From assembly GCF_041146395.1 (NCBI RefSeq), contig NC_090984.1:85757114-85821113 (forward strand): a stretch of DNA of 64,000 nt, read 5' to 3'. The notes under the pieces are model-generated. The model saw only the letters and a program-made list of their open reading frames with translations, did not search any database and had not been told where the DNA came from. This DNA is from Eulemur rufifrons. Taxonomy: Eukaryota > Chordata > Mammalia > Primates > Lemuridae. The first letter of the stretch is position 1. The number at the start of each line of letters is the position of its first letter. Of this stretch, positions 1-12,616 are shown piece after piece. Made by a program: the position numbers and the translations under genes.

Positions 1-1330
1 ATCTAGGCAAAATTATGATATGACTCAGGAGAGTGGTAGGATGGGAGGGCTGGTGCATGTGGCAGGGGACAAAGGAGGCTAAATCCTTATTTTCCCACAG
101 TGCAAGCTGAAGGGCCATACTTACAACTGAAAGATCAAGAAGGAGCAATAGAAGCACGTTCTTGGCTAATTCCATACCTTATATCTTGGCTTGAACCACA
201 CACATCCTTGTGCCATTTTCCTGGCTGCCCATGATCAAGAATGGTGACCTTCTTTCAGATAATCTTGTGCATACCTCTACAAGGGTACCGCTGTAATTTT
301 TAATTTACTTTTCTGTATACCCATGCGATTGTGAGCTCCTTGGGGGAAGGACAATGTTTTATAACCCCTTGGTCTGACACACAGAAAGTACTCCATAAAT
401 GTTTGTTCAATTAATGAGCAATATACTGCAGAACATTGCAAAAGCCAACCTTGCAAAGTCTAGGTAAAATTAAGAGACATTTAAAGAGTCTATTAAGATC
501 ATGATACATTAAAATCAAATCACAATGATTTAAGAACATTTACTCATTTTAATCCTAGAAACCTTGAAACATTCCATCTTCCATGGTTCTGAACTGTAGT
601 CATGCATGTTCCTCCACTTAACTCTTTAGGCTATTGTGAATTTTTCTTAATGAGAACAAGTGCCTGGGCTCTTCCATGGGGACATTTATTTGATGTTTTC
701 TATTCATTAATGGAAAGTTTATATTCATGTTTTTATTACCTCTTGCTGGGACAATTTCATAAACCCTAGTTATTAGGAATAAGAAAACACTATTTCCAGG
801 AAGCATTATGGGATATTAAATTGTGGTTAACAGTGCAGATGTGTTCTACTTTAAAAGCACAATACCAAACAGGTTAATTGGTAAAATATATTAATTTTGC
901 TGGAGGTGGAGAGCAGGATGGGAAAAGGAAGTTGGAGAGTGAAAAAGAGAGTAACTAATAAAAATAATTTTCTTTTTGCAGAACAATTTCCCTTATATTA
1001 CGAGCTCCCCAGATGCATTTAAAATATGGCTCAATTTGCCACAATTTGACTTACATACAGATTTTTTTCCCTTAGGAGCACATCTATTGAAAAACATGTC
1101 AATCTCTGGTTTCCAAAAACTATGATACTTTGAGCTGTTTGCTCCAGACGACAAAGAGGAGGAGGTAGTGGCACCTCTAACCATTTCACTGCCCATCTTG
1201 GAGAGTCTGTACTTTGATGCCCAGGGGAGAACGAATGCTTCCTCCAGCAACACAGCTATGGTTCCACTGAATTGGAAGCTGAATTGGAAGCTGAGGTTTC
1301 CACATGCCATTGGGTGAACAAACAAAAAAG
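1..1330. other. Unassigned AT-rich stretch (apart from the L2 fragment)
   Basis: No open reading frame with convincing protein character, no splice-supported exon and no repeat that I can name outside 315-418. A small direct repeat, 'gaattggaagct' twice in a row, lies at about 1269-1292. Confidence 0.4.
315..418 (+). repeat. L2 3'-end fragment
   Basis: The text runs 'gtgagctccttgggggaagg ... cataaatgtttgttcaatta', the usual 3' end of mammalian L2 (gene-desert style 'gagctccttgagggcagg ... aataaatgtttgttgaa'). It is short and diverged. Family placement is by eye. Confidence 0.6.
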
Positions 1331-1399
1331 GGGGGTTTACAATGTTGACTGGGGTGACTGCGCCTGGCTCCTAAAGGGAAATGAGATTGCCACCTGTAG

Positions 1400-1740
1400 A
1401 AAATACAATGAACCACCCAGATCACTTTCAAGCAAGGACTTTGCGGCACTTGCTGGGTGCGGCTGACACGCAGGCTGCGGGAGTAAAAGCCCAATGCTTC
1501 CACTGCGCGGGACACGGCTGGCTGGGAGGCTGGCTGGGGCTCCCCAGGGTCCACGGCTCCCTACGCCACATTCTGCATCCGCTTCCTTAACGTCCCTGCG
1601 TGGAGCCCCAACAAAAGCACTGCACCCCAAGCCCCACCTCCGTTTCTGTTTCCAGAGGATCCAATCCACAACACGGCTCACAGTGAGGGCAAGAAGTGGC
1701 CAGGACCTTGGAAGGATCCTGTGTAAGTGAAAGGTTTCCA
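1400..1740. other. GC-rich block of unknown origin
   Basis: This 300-base stretch is clearly richer in G+C and CpG than its neighbours and carries several overlapping short open frames on both strands. None looks like a known protein. It could be an old LTR or a decayed processed transcript; I cannot choose between these. Confidence 0.3.
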
Positions 1741-2081
1741 AAGCTTAAACTTCTTTAGTTTCATGGTAAATCAGTCTCTGACAGCCTCTGTTTTGGGGTA
1801 TTGGTATCGTCATGTGACAACTGGAACGGTGGCAGCCATCTTGGGACCATGAGGAAGGTCAGCTTAAGGGGACAAGCCAACATGCTGAGGATTGCACAGT
1901 GTGTTTCAGAACCTGGTTGGAATCACTGAGCACCTAAACTTCTCAACCTTGGAAGCCCTCTGAGTGCAGATTTCTTGTGTGTGAAATGATAAATACCTTT
2001 ATTATTTAAGCCACTCTTCAATAACTTACAGGCAAAGGCACCCAAACAAAAACAAGTACCATTTACTCTCTTCATTGTTTT

Positions 2082-2107
2082 ACACACACACACACACACA
2101 CACACAC
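2082..2107. repeat. (CA)n microsatellite
   Basis: About 13 uninterrupted CA units. Likely length-polymorphic. Confidence 0.95.
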
Positions 2108-2479
2108 GAATAAATAACCCTAAATATGTGGAAAGGAGATAATCTCAGAATATGGCATGATCCTTTATATCAAATTAAACTTGCTTTATGAAAAACTCAA
2201 TTCATTGTCCTACTTTTTCTTATTAGCTGTATACCCAATGAAAACATCACCATGGCATTTGGGAAGCAGTGACCAGTGCTACTCAAAGTGTGGTCCACGA
2301 GCTAGCACTAGTCCATGAGCTCTTCCTTACCAGTCTAGAGTAGGTACAGAGATTGAGAGTAAGAATTTAGAAACTTTTTATAGCATTTAGAAATTTGACA
2401 GAGTAGTTTTATGTCTGTTGAATATATTAATAATAATTAAAAATGGGGGGGCTTGTACTGTGTGTATCTTTTTTTTTTC

Positions 2480-3225
2480 TAATTTTAAATAAACTTTTTA
2501 TTTTAGAGCAGTTTAAGACTTACAGAAAAATTATGCCTGGATAGAGCTGGAACCCATTCTACTAAGTGAAATATCCCAAGAATGGAGAAACAAACACCAC
2601 ATGTACTCACCGTTAAATTGGTACTAATTGATCAACACTAATGTGCACATATGGGAAGTAACATTCATAGAGTGTCGGGCAAGTGGTGGGGAAGGGGATG
2701 GGTAAACCCACACCTAATGGGTGCAGTGCACACCGTCTGGGGGATGAACACGCTTGAAGCTCTGACTCGGGTGGGGCAAGGGCAATATACGTAACCTAAA
2801 CATTTATACCCTCTTAATATGCTGAAATAAAAAAAAAAAAAGAAAAATTATGAAGTAGCACAGAGTTCCCATATACCCCACACCCAGTTTCCCTAATTAT
2901 TAACATCTTGCTTTAGTATGGTACATTTGTCACACGTAATGAACCAATATCAACACATTATAATTAATGAAGTCCATGCTTTATTCAGATCTCCTTAGTT
3001 TTACCTAATGTCCTCTTTCTGTCCCAGAATCCCACCCAGGACACTATATTACATTCAGTTGTCATGTCTCCTCAGGCTCCTTTTGGCTGTGACAGTTTTT
3101 CAGACTGTCCTTATTTTTGATGGCCTTAACAGTTTTGAGAAGTACTGGTTAGATATTTTGTAGAATGTCCCTCAATTGAGACCTGCCTGATGTTTTTCTC
3201 ATGATTAGTGTGTTCTTGTTTTGTT
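2480..3225 (-). mobile_element. L1M 3'-end fragment (interrupted at 2524-2852)
   Basis: The text 'ttttattttagagcagttt' through 'acagagttcccatatacccc' is the reverse complement of the common L1M 3' UTR. The left part is 2480-2535 and the right part begins about 2841, with a younger L1 between them. It lies inside the hAT element. Confidence 0.6.
2536..2840 (+). mobile_element. 5'-truncated L1 3' end with target-site duplication
   Basis: About 305 bases of L1 3' UTR ending in an A-rich tail. A perfect 12-bp duplication, AGAAAAATTATG, flanks it at 2524-2535 and 2841-2852. Its text matches, in reverse complement, the L1 3' end at 3626-3955, so both are copies of one L1 lineage active in this genome. 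It is the youngest of three nested insertions. Confidence 0.85.
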
Positions 3226-3625
3226 TTTTAATTTGATTTTTCTAGTATAGTAGTTCATTTTTATTGCATTAAATAAAAGTATCAGTCTGCAACAGATTAG
3301 GGAAAAACCTGGTTTCTTATCACAGATAGTTTGAGAAGCACTGTTCTAAACCATTATAGTTCCAGCTTTAGCATTTTAAATTCTCTAACAATTTCTCCTA
3401 ATGAAATCATTGGTTTATTTTGAATACAGTTCTGTCTTCTGAATCAAAGTATTAGGCATGGGGCTTCTAAATTTGAATATTTAGGAAAAGATAAATTACC
3501 TTTTGAAAAATTGTCTTTTTTTGCTAAATAGAATGTATCATTAAATACTTGATGCCTTACAAAACATATGAAAGAGCACACAAACTCTCCATTGTAAATA
3601 AAATGTACTGTTAATAAATCAAGAT

Positions 3626-4585
3626 TTTTTTTTTAATTTCAGAATATTATGGGGGTACAAACATTTTGGTTACACATATTGCCTTTGCACTGCCCAAGCC
3701 AGAGCTATAAGCATGCCCATCCCCCAGACAGTGTGCTCTGCACCCATTAATTGTGAATTTACCCATGCCCTCCACCCCACTCCCACCTGCCCAGCACCCA
3801 ATGAATTATTACTTCCATGTGTGCACATAAGTGTTGCTCAGTTAGTACCAATCTGATGGTGAGTAGATGTGGTGCTCGTTTTTCCATTCTTGTGATACTT
3901 CACTTCAAAGAATGGGCTCTAGCTCCATCCAGGATAATACGAGAGGTGCTAGATCACCATTGTTTTTTTATGAAAGATGCAACAATTTTCACAACAGCAT
4001 CAACGAAAACTAAATATTTAGGAATATATTTAACTAAGGAGGTGAGAGACCTATATAGGGAGAACTACGAAACACTGAGAAAAGAGATTGCAGAGGATGT
4101 AAAGAGATGGAATACGCTACCATGCTCATGGATCAGCAGAATCAATACTGTTAAAATGCCTATACTACCTAAAGTGATCTCCAGAATCAATGCAATCCCT
4201 ATCAAAATACCAATATCATTTTTCACAGATCTAGAAAAAATAATTCTATGCTTTGTGTGGAACCAGAGAAGACCCCATATAGCCAAAGCAATCTCAATCA
4301 AAAAGAACAAATCGAGAGACATCAATCTACCAGACTTCAAGCTATACTACAAGGCTGCAGTAACCAAAACAGCATAGTACTGGCACAAGAACAGAGACAT
4401 AGGCCATTGGAACAGGACTGAGAACCTAGATATAAAACCATCCTCATATTGTCATCTGATCTTTGACAAAGCAGACAAAAATATACACTGGGGAAAAGAA
4501 TCCCTATTCAATAAATGGTGCTGGGAAAATTGGATAACCACATGCAGAAGAATGAAACTGGATCTGCACCTCTTACTTCTCATAA
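3626..4585 (-). mobile_element. L1 insertion with 5' inversion (twin priming)
   Basis: From the left: a poly-T run, then about 330 bases of L1 3' UTR in antisense, then abruptly from about 3955-3975 about 620 bases of L1 ORF2 in sense orientation. This is the standard outcome of twin-primed L1 insertion. The sense part encodes ORF2 text downstream of the reverse transcriptase, for example [20 protein letters not shown] and [17 protein letters not shown], and stays open to a TAG at 4375-4377. A probable 10-bp duplication, AAATCAAGAT, occurs at 3616-3625 and 4586-4595. Confidence 0.8.
3958..4585 (+). pseudogene. L1 ORF2 fragment (inverted segment)
   Basis: A dead fragment of the L1 endonuclease/reverse-transcriptase protein, covering part of the region downstream of the reverse transcriptase core. 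Neither the endonuclease domain nor the catalytic FADD box is present. An in-frame TAG at 4375-4377 ends the longest open run, and L1-like text continues past it ('cactggggaaaagaatccct', 'aataaatggtgctgggaaaa'). It cannot make a working protein. Confidence 0.85.
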
Positions 4586-4649
4586 AAATCAAGATCTTTA
4601 TCCAAGGAGATTCATAAAATGTAAGCCAGAAGTACTAGAAATATCATAT

Positions 4650-5764
4650 GAACCGGAACATAGCCATAGTGACTATCCACTGCATTATGGTTTGTTTTGT
4701 CTGCTTGTCAGGTGTTTTTGTTTTTCTTTCTCTTCTTTCTAAGTTCTGCTATAGCAAGTACCTTGAGCATTGAGAGTCAAACTTTTTTGATTATGTCCTA
4801 TTCCTCAGGACATAAGGACATCACTGTCATCTTGATCTTTTTTTTAATGTCTTTCCTGATATACTCATTTTGATTATATAAGGAGTCTTCCAAACCTTGT
4901 TTCTTGTGGGATTCTCTCTTTGATCCTTCTATCTAGAAACCTTGCTACAATGAGCCTGCTTTGGGCTTTGATGATAAAAGCTTCACTCGGAATGTGTTTC
5001 CTCTCTGGAACTTGATTCTTCCAGTTGTAAGATTTGTGTTAAATAGTGTATATAAACCATTGTATGCCACTTCCTTTTGTTTATTTTTGTACTTCATGAA
5101 AGTATAGTTAACTTTTTTCTTTATATATTGTCATAGACTTTAATTTTTAGTTTAGAGTTCCTTTTTACTTTTGAAGCTTTTGACTTCATTTTGAAAAGCT
5201 AGTTCTCATTTGTTGTTTCGCTTACTATGAGGCTTACTATGAGTACAGCCATGAATATGAATTCATTTTTTTGGTCATCCAAAAGTCCATTGAGTAGCTA
5301 TGAAGGTTTTCCAACAATAGTTTGCCTTAAGGCTTTTAACTCTCTTTTTTTTAATTGTGGTAAGACTGTCCTTGATCCCTCCCTGATCTTTATACAAGTT
5401 GCCAACACAGAAGGATAAAGAAAAGTGCACATAAGACAGTCTTTCCATTCATTCTGGATGTTCATGTGTAAGATACTGCTGCCTCAGCATTATTTTGCTT
5501 GCTTGATAGGCACCTGCTCCTGTTTATTGTGGGAAATTCAGGTATATTTTTAAATTGCCTGCCAGAGCCATTGTTTTTTGAATATGTTGCCTTAGAACCA
5601 TTTTATTTCCCCACTACAGTTTTGGCTGTATTCGCCCCTGATTTGGAACTCTAAGTTTCAGATGTCTATCATGATTGATTTCTTTATTTCCTTCCCTATT
5701 TCATTTTAAACACAAGGAAAGACAAATTATATATTCATCTGTAGGTCTAACCAAAATGTTATTT
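4650..5764. other. AT-rich sequence without recognised features
   Basis: No supported gene, RNA or named repeat. Open frames are short and low-complexity. Confidence 0.4.
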
Positions 5765-6115
5765 TTGTCACAGGGTCATTCACTTATTCAATTGTTCATT
5801 CACTCACTCCTTTATTCATAAATTCAACAAATGTTTTTTGAGAACCTACTATGGGGCAATGCTAGCGCTATATATCAAACATATAATGATGAAGACAGAC
5901 AGGATCCTTTATCTTAAGAAGCTTTTGGTTAAATAGGAAAGAGATGCATTAAATACATATACACATACGTAATTAAAATGAAATTGTGACCAGCACTGTG
6001 AAAAATAAGTACAATTATAATTACCTTAGTTTTGAGATGGGGGAAGTGACTTCTAGACTGAGACTTGAGGGATAAAGGGAGTTGACTTGGTCAGGGGAAA
6101 AGAAGAGCTTTTTAC
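5765..6115 (-). repeat. L2 fragment, antisense
   Basis: Contains 'aacaaatgttttttgagaac' and 'ctactatggggcaatg', the reverse complement of the L2 3' end, followed by the diverged L2 body ('aggatcctttatcttaagaa'). Confidence 0.6.
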
Positions 6116-7570
6116 AATGAATCCATAGGCTGGGTAGATTTGGCTCTTTCTGCTTTTCTTCTTTAGCCTAGAAGAATATACTCATCCAAATAATAATATT
6201 AAGAATCTACAATGTACCAGGCAGAAATAAAATGGTTCTAAGGCAACATATTCAAATATGTGGAAAGAATTTTGTAAATACTCTTTAATGATATAGGGAA
6301 ATAGTTTTATCTATGATTTTGAAATCATTTCTGCCTCTAGAGATCATTTCTCCTCTTTATTTTAGTAAATGAGTAATACTTAAATAAAAGCACTAAAAAT
6401 AGATCGTAAGGGTTGGCAAAAAAAATAATAATGATCTTGGACTTATAATTTTTCTGGATTTTAGTTTCTTCATCATTAATATAATGAGCTGAACTAAATA
6501 TTGTCCCAGCTTCAAGTTTTAGTCAATACGTACCTCAATATTTTCCTATGAGAAATAATTCTGGCAGCATTACTACTTGAAATGTTTTACATGAACTATA
6601 TAAAAGAATTACTTCTGTTAATATAGTTTTGAATTATATGAAGATGTTTGTAAAATATTATTTTAATTTAGCTCTCAGTAAATTTCTTATCATTATTTAT
6701 TCCTATTTCAATTCACCAAATGTACTACAGCTTGGAAACTTGTACTCAAGAAACACTAAACTAATCAAGTGTATATTCAGGCAATGTAATCAGTTATGTA
6801 GTTAATTATGTATATAAATTTCTTTTTGTGAATCTGTTGCTGTTTAAGCCTTGAGATTTAAAACTGTTATTTGGAACTAGAAAGCAAAATTTAGTGCCAG
6901 GCATTAGATATTTTTCCCCTCCTGCTCAGTTGCAGAAAATTATAAAATCTCAGCCTAGTAATACAGTTATAAAATGCTATATTTTTATATAATCCTTTGT
7001 GTGTGTACACACATATACTTTCTTGAGGGGATGTGCAAATACTGTTAAATGTATTACAATTTTGGCCAGAAACAAAGCCCCTAGTGACAGACTGAGAGTG
7101 CTGCAGCATTTTGCCAATTTTAAACCTGTTTTCATTCCTCTTTTGATTTCTGGATGAAGTATAAGCCACTTTTATCATTCTGCATAGATGGCATCAGCCC
7201 AGCTGTTCCCTCATCAAATTAATTAATAAAGATTCCAAATGAGTCATAATTTCATCCAAGGAGTAATTTTGGCAAGAAGATGACTTGGCTGAAATTTTTC
7301 ACTTTTCTTTCTTTCTCCAAAGAGAATATTAGTCTTACAGTCTTGGCCACATTTCTGTACTACATCCCCGTGGACCATCACCTGCCATTGGCTAGAGTTG
7401 GAAGTTTCCCTACTCACTCTATAGTTGACAGCACAGAGAATAAAACCTCTTCTATACTCACATATTTCATGGGAAAAATAAACCTAATAACTGCTTAAGT
7501 GGGAAAGGGTTTGGGGTCTAATAAATCAGTATCATAAAGAATAAAAAGAAAATCCTAAGCTTCCCAACCA
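6116..7570. other. AT-rich sequence without recognised features
   Basis: No supported coding exon. Frames at 6891-7178 and 7280-7498 do not resemble known proteins and lack splice or codon support. Confidence 0.35.
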
Positions 7571-7574
7571 ACTG

Positions 7575-8245
7575 AATGGACCCCCCCCCTTGGCTAAGGG
7601 GACCCCAGAGAAACCTTAAAACTGAGTTCCTGGCCATGACAGGATGGGAGGTTAGACACGTCTCATTACACCCTTTCCCTTGCTAACTGCCATTAGGCTT
7701 TCTTCCCTAAGGATAGAACCAGCCTTTGGAAAGACTTGCTCCACTGTTGATTTCAACCAACTGCCTAATGCTATTCCTCCCATTTTGCAGGTTTTGACAC
7801 TAAAACTGACCAGCATTCTTTCCTAATAAGAGGCCACTGACTATGGAGTGGTCTTGACCAGTCTACAGAGGATATGCAGTGAGGGTTTTCATGTCCTCTG
7901 CTTCACCTTTTGACATCAGGTGGCCAAAAACTGCACCCTTGCGTTATGCTAACCTGCCATTTTTTGAACACAGATCCCATGAAGGAGCATGAAGCTCAAT
8001 TGTGCGTGTGCATGTTCCTCCTTTCATAAATATTCATGACTCTTCCTATAGCTTATTAAATATGTCTATTTGACCACCCTGCTCAGAATAATTCCTGTTC
8101 CCATTGTCTCTCTTTCCTAATACATGCTCTCAGCTTCCACCCAAGACTATGCTTCCTAGCTTGTCATAATTGCTACCCTGTGGGTTGTAACCATTTATGA
8201 GAAATAAAGCTCTCCTTTCCAAATTTATGAACTTTCTCAGTTGAC
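7575..8245 (+). repeat. Possible solo LTR (old ERV)
   Basis: A C-run at 7581-7590 is followed by 650 bases of balanced composition ending in 'gagaaataaagctctccttt', a poly(A)-signal context typical of ERV1-type LTRs. Clean TG...CA ends and a target duplication were not found. The call rests on general LTR texture. Confidence 0.4.
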
Positions 8246-9653
8246 AATTTAAATACTGTTTTCATCAGTCATTTGCTATATAATTCAGTTTTCCTGTCTG
8301 AAAATGGGGTAATAATTCTGTAACCCACATGCATGTATGCCTTGTTTAATTGTCTCACACTTATTTAAGATCCAGCTCAGGATATTGACATTTCTGGGAA
8401 AAAAATAAGCAAAAATCTGCATTGAAAAGTAATGAAGACCTTGACTGGAGGTCACTCAGGAAAAAATTGGGGTACTGTATTACGCAACACCCAAGGAAGT
8501 TTCTCTAAAACTCCTCTTTACACATTTTTACTTTCCCCCAGATTTCAATACCTACATCAATTTTCGTATGCATTATTTGGGTAATGCCAAGCTACTATAA
8601 AAAAAAAAAGAGTCACAAAATGCAGTGGTTTAAAGGAAATAGTCTCTCTCTCTCAACAGCTAAGATATAAATGATCCTGGTCAGCAAGGCAGCTCTGCTC
8701 CCTTATTATTAAACAACCCAGGTTCTTTCTAAGGTATTGCTCTGCATTGATATCATCTACATAATAAAAGTAGATGGATTCTAGGTGGAGGAAAAGGGAA
8801 CGAGAGAGTGGAGGAAGCACATCTCTGTGTTTGAAGACTCAGGCTCATAAATGCACATTTCACTTCTGGTAACATTTCACTGGTGATAACTTAATCACAT
8901 GACTGCACCTAAAGTGGAAGTTTGCAAATTGGCCATAATCCTTCACTCTGACCTCTATCCAAGCCTTTTTCAATGTTATTTTGCAGCTTCTACTAAGAGG
9001 TAGAGTCTATTTCTCCTTCTCTAGAATCTGGCCCGGGTTTGCATTTTGTTTTTGCAAGTAGAAGGTGGCAGAAGTGATGCTGTGGTAGTTCAGAAAGTAG
9101 ACTTTAAGAGGCTGTCCACTTTTTCTCTTGGAATCCTCCCTAGCTGCCATGTGAACAACTGAACAAGTCCATGTGAACAAGCCTAATTAGCCTTGGAGGC
9201 TAATTTGTTGGAGGATGAGAGACCCTGTGGAGCATGGATTAGCCATCCCAGCTGAGCCCCGACCAAATTGAAGACCCATAGACTTGTAAACTAAGTGGTT
9301 GTTTGCTGCAAGTTTGGTTTCCTGGGATGCAAACTCTGATGGAATTAGGAAAGCAAAATACCTGTAGAAGGAAAACGGAAGAGATTGGGGTTTGGCCTGA
9401 GGGGGTGTGTGTGTCAGGGAACCATGTTTCTGACAAGTCTCTGTTGGCCCAATAAGAAGTCTCAAAATAAAGATTGCCCATTAGAGAAGGTAGGGAAGAG
9501 AAAATAATATCTTTCTTTCCCATCACTAGATTCATGGCTAAGGCACCTATAATAAAAGACAAATTAAGAGAAAAAGATAAAAATTTATTTATTATAAGTT
9601 TTATGTGACATGTGAGCCTTTGGAAATAAAGACTCAAAGAAATAGGAAAAAAA

Positions 9654-9938
9654 ATTTTTTTTTTTTTAATTCAGTATTTCACTGTCACCAAGGCTAGAGT
9701 GCAGTGGCATCATCATAGCTCACTGTAACCTCAAACTCCTGGGCTCGAGCAAATCTTCCTGCCTCAGACTCCCAAGTAGCTGGGACTACAAGTGTGCACC
9801 ACTATGCCTGATTAATTTTTCTATTCTTTGTAGAGACAGGGTATCACTCTTGCTCAGGCTAGTCTCAAACTCCTGGCCTTCTCCCACTTCAGCCTCCCAA
9901 AGTGTGGGGATTACAGGTGTGAGCCACTAAACCCAGCC
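9654..9938 (-). mobile_element. Old Alu (AluJ-like), antisense
   Basis: Starts as a poly-T tract and ends 'gtgagccactaaacccagcc', the reverse complement of the Alu start. It lacks the lemur-type mid-element text and is more diverged than other copies, so it is probably one of the oldest Alus here. Confidence 0.85.
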
Positions 9939-10329
9939 TCATGTATTTTTATACTAAGTTTAATGGGGAAGTGGATAGTTGCGGAAAAGTATGATTGGAC
10001 AAAGAGGGTATGATCTAATGGTAATAAACTAAACTGGGGGTGACTTAGCAAGGACTGTTTGTTCAAATTCTTCTCTGTGTCCCTGTGTCTTCAGAGATAA
10101 GGACATTCCTTTCCTCTAGGTAAAGGGATGGTGCCTCTTGAATGAAGATCCTATAACCTTCTTCAGAGGAAGGTCAGAGACTTCTTTTATGGCATGCTTT
10201 AGAGGAGAAGGGTGGGAGAAAGTCAGAGAGACCCTCCTGCTTCTGCTATTTTCTCAAATGCCAAAGTGCCATATTTTGAGATAGTATGTTCTGAACCCCA
10301 TCGAGGAATACTCATGGGACAGAAGTGGC

Positions 10330-11060
10330 TAGCCTTTGTACCACTGCCTTGCTCAGTCATTGGCTAGAGGCTAACCTGAGGTGAGAATGACCTCAGTTTG
10401 AAAGCTGCTGGCTCATTATACTTCTTGCTGTCCAGCAGTGAGTCCTCTCTTAAAGAGGGCTCTGTGTGGGCCGTCTTCATGTATGCCACATTATTGCTTT
10501 AAGCCATCAAGTGTTATGGTTATTTGTTGTGCAGCCAAAGCTAACTGATTCACATAATTGCAAGGGAGGTTGGGAATTGAGCCGGACAGGCGTTTTTTAA
10601 GAGAGAAGAGGGGAAGAGAGAGCGAGCGAGCATGTGGTTATAGGTGTGTGTGCAGGCAATCCCAAGCCTCTCTTGCAGCCAGGGCAGAGGCACAATCCCC
10701 ACCACTCACAGCACATGCCCTAGATTTTGAAATGAGAATAATGATGCAAAGAAGCCGCCCAGCAGAACTCTGTCTGGTAATTGTTTGGAGGCACAGGAGC
10801 AGGGCTTTCAGCAGCAACATCCGGTGCCCAGTGTCAGTAGGTGGGGGTGCAAGTTGGGTGTGCCCAGTGGCAGCAGCAGTGGTGTCTTCCCTGCATAAAT
10901 CCAAATATAGTTCCTGATCTGCTTCATGGCTTCCCCAAAATTCCATCTGATGCCCAGTAGATTTCAATAGATTTCCTCTCCTGCTTCAATCAGCCAGAGT
11001 AGTTTGCTGCTGCTTGTGACTGAGATCCTGAGTGAAATAGAACACGTGACTTTTCATTTC
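10330..11060. repeat. Old LTR/MER-like fragments
   Basis: Contains 'ttgctttaagccatcaagtg' and 'gtgcagccaaagctaactga', phrases common at the 3' ends of MaLR-type LTRs, followed by GC-richer text to about 11040. Boundaries and family are uncertain. The open frames on both strands are unlikely to be genes. Confidence 0.35.
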
Positions 11061-11164
11061 CGCCCACATGAACAGGGAGCAGGAAGCGTTTCCTTGCACT
11101 TTGGGTGAATTCTTACATTGAGAGATGCTATGGAAAGAAGAATGAGCTTACATGAGAATCTGAT

Positions 11165-11375
11165 GAAAAGCGTTTTCTTCCTTGGAGTCAGATTACTTGA
11201 GTTTGGTGTCTTTTGCCATTCACTTGCTATATGACCTTGAACAATTCTCAGTCTCTAAGAGTCTCTAAAATATCGCTTATAACACATGCACCTGGGGTGG
11301 TTGTGAGGCTTAAATGTGATAGGACATGTGAAAGTAATCTTTAAATTGTTAAGTACTTAACAAGTGTTAGTTGTT
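11165..11375 (+). repeat. MIR
   Basis: Typical MIR order: 'cttgctatatgaccttgaac', 'gtggttgtgaggcttaaatg', 'ttaagtacttaacaagtg'. Confidence 0.65.
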
Positions 11376-11984
11376 TTTAAATATAAAAAATCTACCAAGC
11401 TCTTGCTTCAAACCTGATACACTAATTCCCCCCTTGGGACAGTTTGGATAGTAATTAAAGTAGTTCATGAGCTTATACGCATACTTCACATAATTTATCG
11501 TGTTCTAACTTGTTTGTATAATTAATTGGTGGCATTTACTGTGCTAAATGTACCTTTGTAATTTTGTTCTTACTGTATAAGTAGTAGGAGTGACCCATCT
11601 TAATAACTCATATCTTTTAAAATTTACGAAAAAATAAATTTTATCATTTAGAGTCTAAAATTAAAGAAAATAAATGTAATATTGGTGATAAGCAAAACTT
11701 TACTGATCATTTATGCAATCCACAGATTGATCTTAGCATTTTTCCATTCTTAATTTGAAGTTTCGTAACTTGGTTAGGGAACTTGGATAAGGAGTATGGA
11801 ACTAATCCAGGAGAGAGTAGGCCTAAGAGCATTTCTGGAATTATTCTTGAGATTCTTTACAAAACATTATTTGGCCTGTATGTAATATATCTTTATTATA
11901 GAGAAATTGGAAAATATAAACAAGAAAAATTTTCCAAATCCTATTACTACTTTGGTATTTAGTTATCTATTGCTTAGTTTATTG

Positions 11985-12570
11985 TGTGTATAATTATCCA
12001 TTGCTGGGTAACACAGCACCGCGAACTTAGCAGTGTAAAACATTTTATGATGCATGCAGATTCTGTGTGTCAGGAATTCAGACATGGAATCTTGAAATAG
12101 CTTGTCTCTGTTCCTTGATGTTGGGTGTCCTCAAAGAAGAAAAGAACTGCTGGTGGCTCACTAGCTGGGGACTGGAGTTGGCTGGTAGCTTCTTCACTCA
12201 AGGTCTGCTGATTGGACTGGGATGACCTAAAGGCTGGACTCAGCTGGGATTCTTAACTGGAGTCTGCACCATCCACATTCAGCCTCTCCGTGTGCTTTGG
12301 GCTTCTCACAGTACGGTGGCTGGGTTCCGAGAATAATTATCCCAAGAGGAAACTTCCAGAGAGTGAGCATTCCAAGAGAACCAGGCAGAAGCTGCATGAC
12401 TTTTTATGAATTAACTTCAGAATCCACATAGTGTTACTTCTGTTGTACTCTGTAGGTCAAAGTGGTCACACGCTTGTCCAGATCCAAGGGGAAGGGAACA
12501 GACATAGGTCCCACCATTCAAGGGGAGAAACATCAAAGAATTTTGAGGCCAAGCTTAAAACACATATCTT
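11985..12570 (+). repeat. Medium-reiteration repeat, same family as 49945-50490
   Basis: Begins 'ttatccattgctgggtaaca' and 'cttagcagtgtaaaacattt', and ends 'ggggagaaacatcaaagaat'. The window copy at 49945-50490 has the same order of phrases, including 'tctattggtcacagcagtca' against 'tctgtaggtcaaagtggtca'. I did not assign a Repbase name. Confidence 0.5.
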
Positions 12571-12616
12571 GCAAGACTTTTTTTATGGCCTACAAAATAT
12601 ACCCATACACACGTAC

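Larger units (their letters stand above)
2273..3343. mobile_element. hAT (Charlie/MER5-like) element split by L1 insertions
   Basis: The ends are matching inverted repeats: CAGTGCTACTCAAAGTGTGG at the left and, on the opposite strand, CAGTGCTTCTCAAACTATCT at the right. This CAGTG(G/C)TTCTCAAA end is typical of Charlie-type hAT elements of placental mammals. The interior is mostly foreign: an antisense L1M 3' end, itself hit by a younger L1. I do not see an intact 8-bp target duplication, so the ends may be slightly eroded. Confidence 0.6.

Noticed and set aside
1186..1741. Several overlapping open frames in the GC-rich block
   Set aside because: Frames overlap in all phases, composition-driven, no domain.
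10558..10967. Open frames of about 110-119 codons on both strands
   Set aside because: Overlap an LTR-like repeat, no splice support and no protein similarity recognised.
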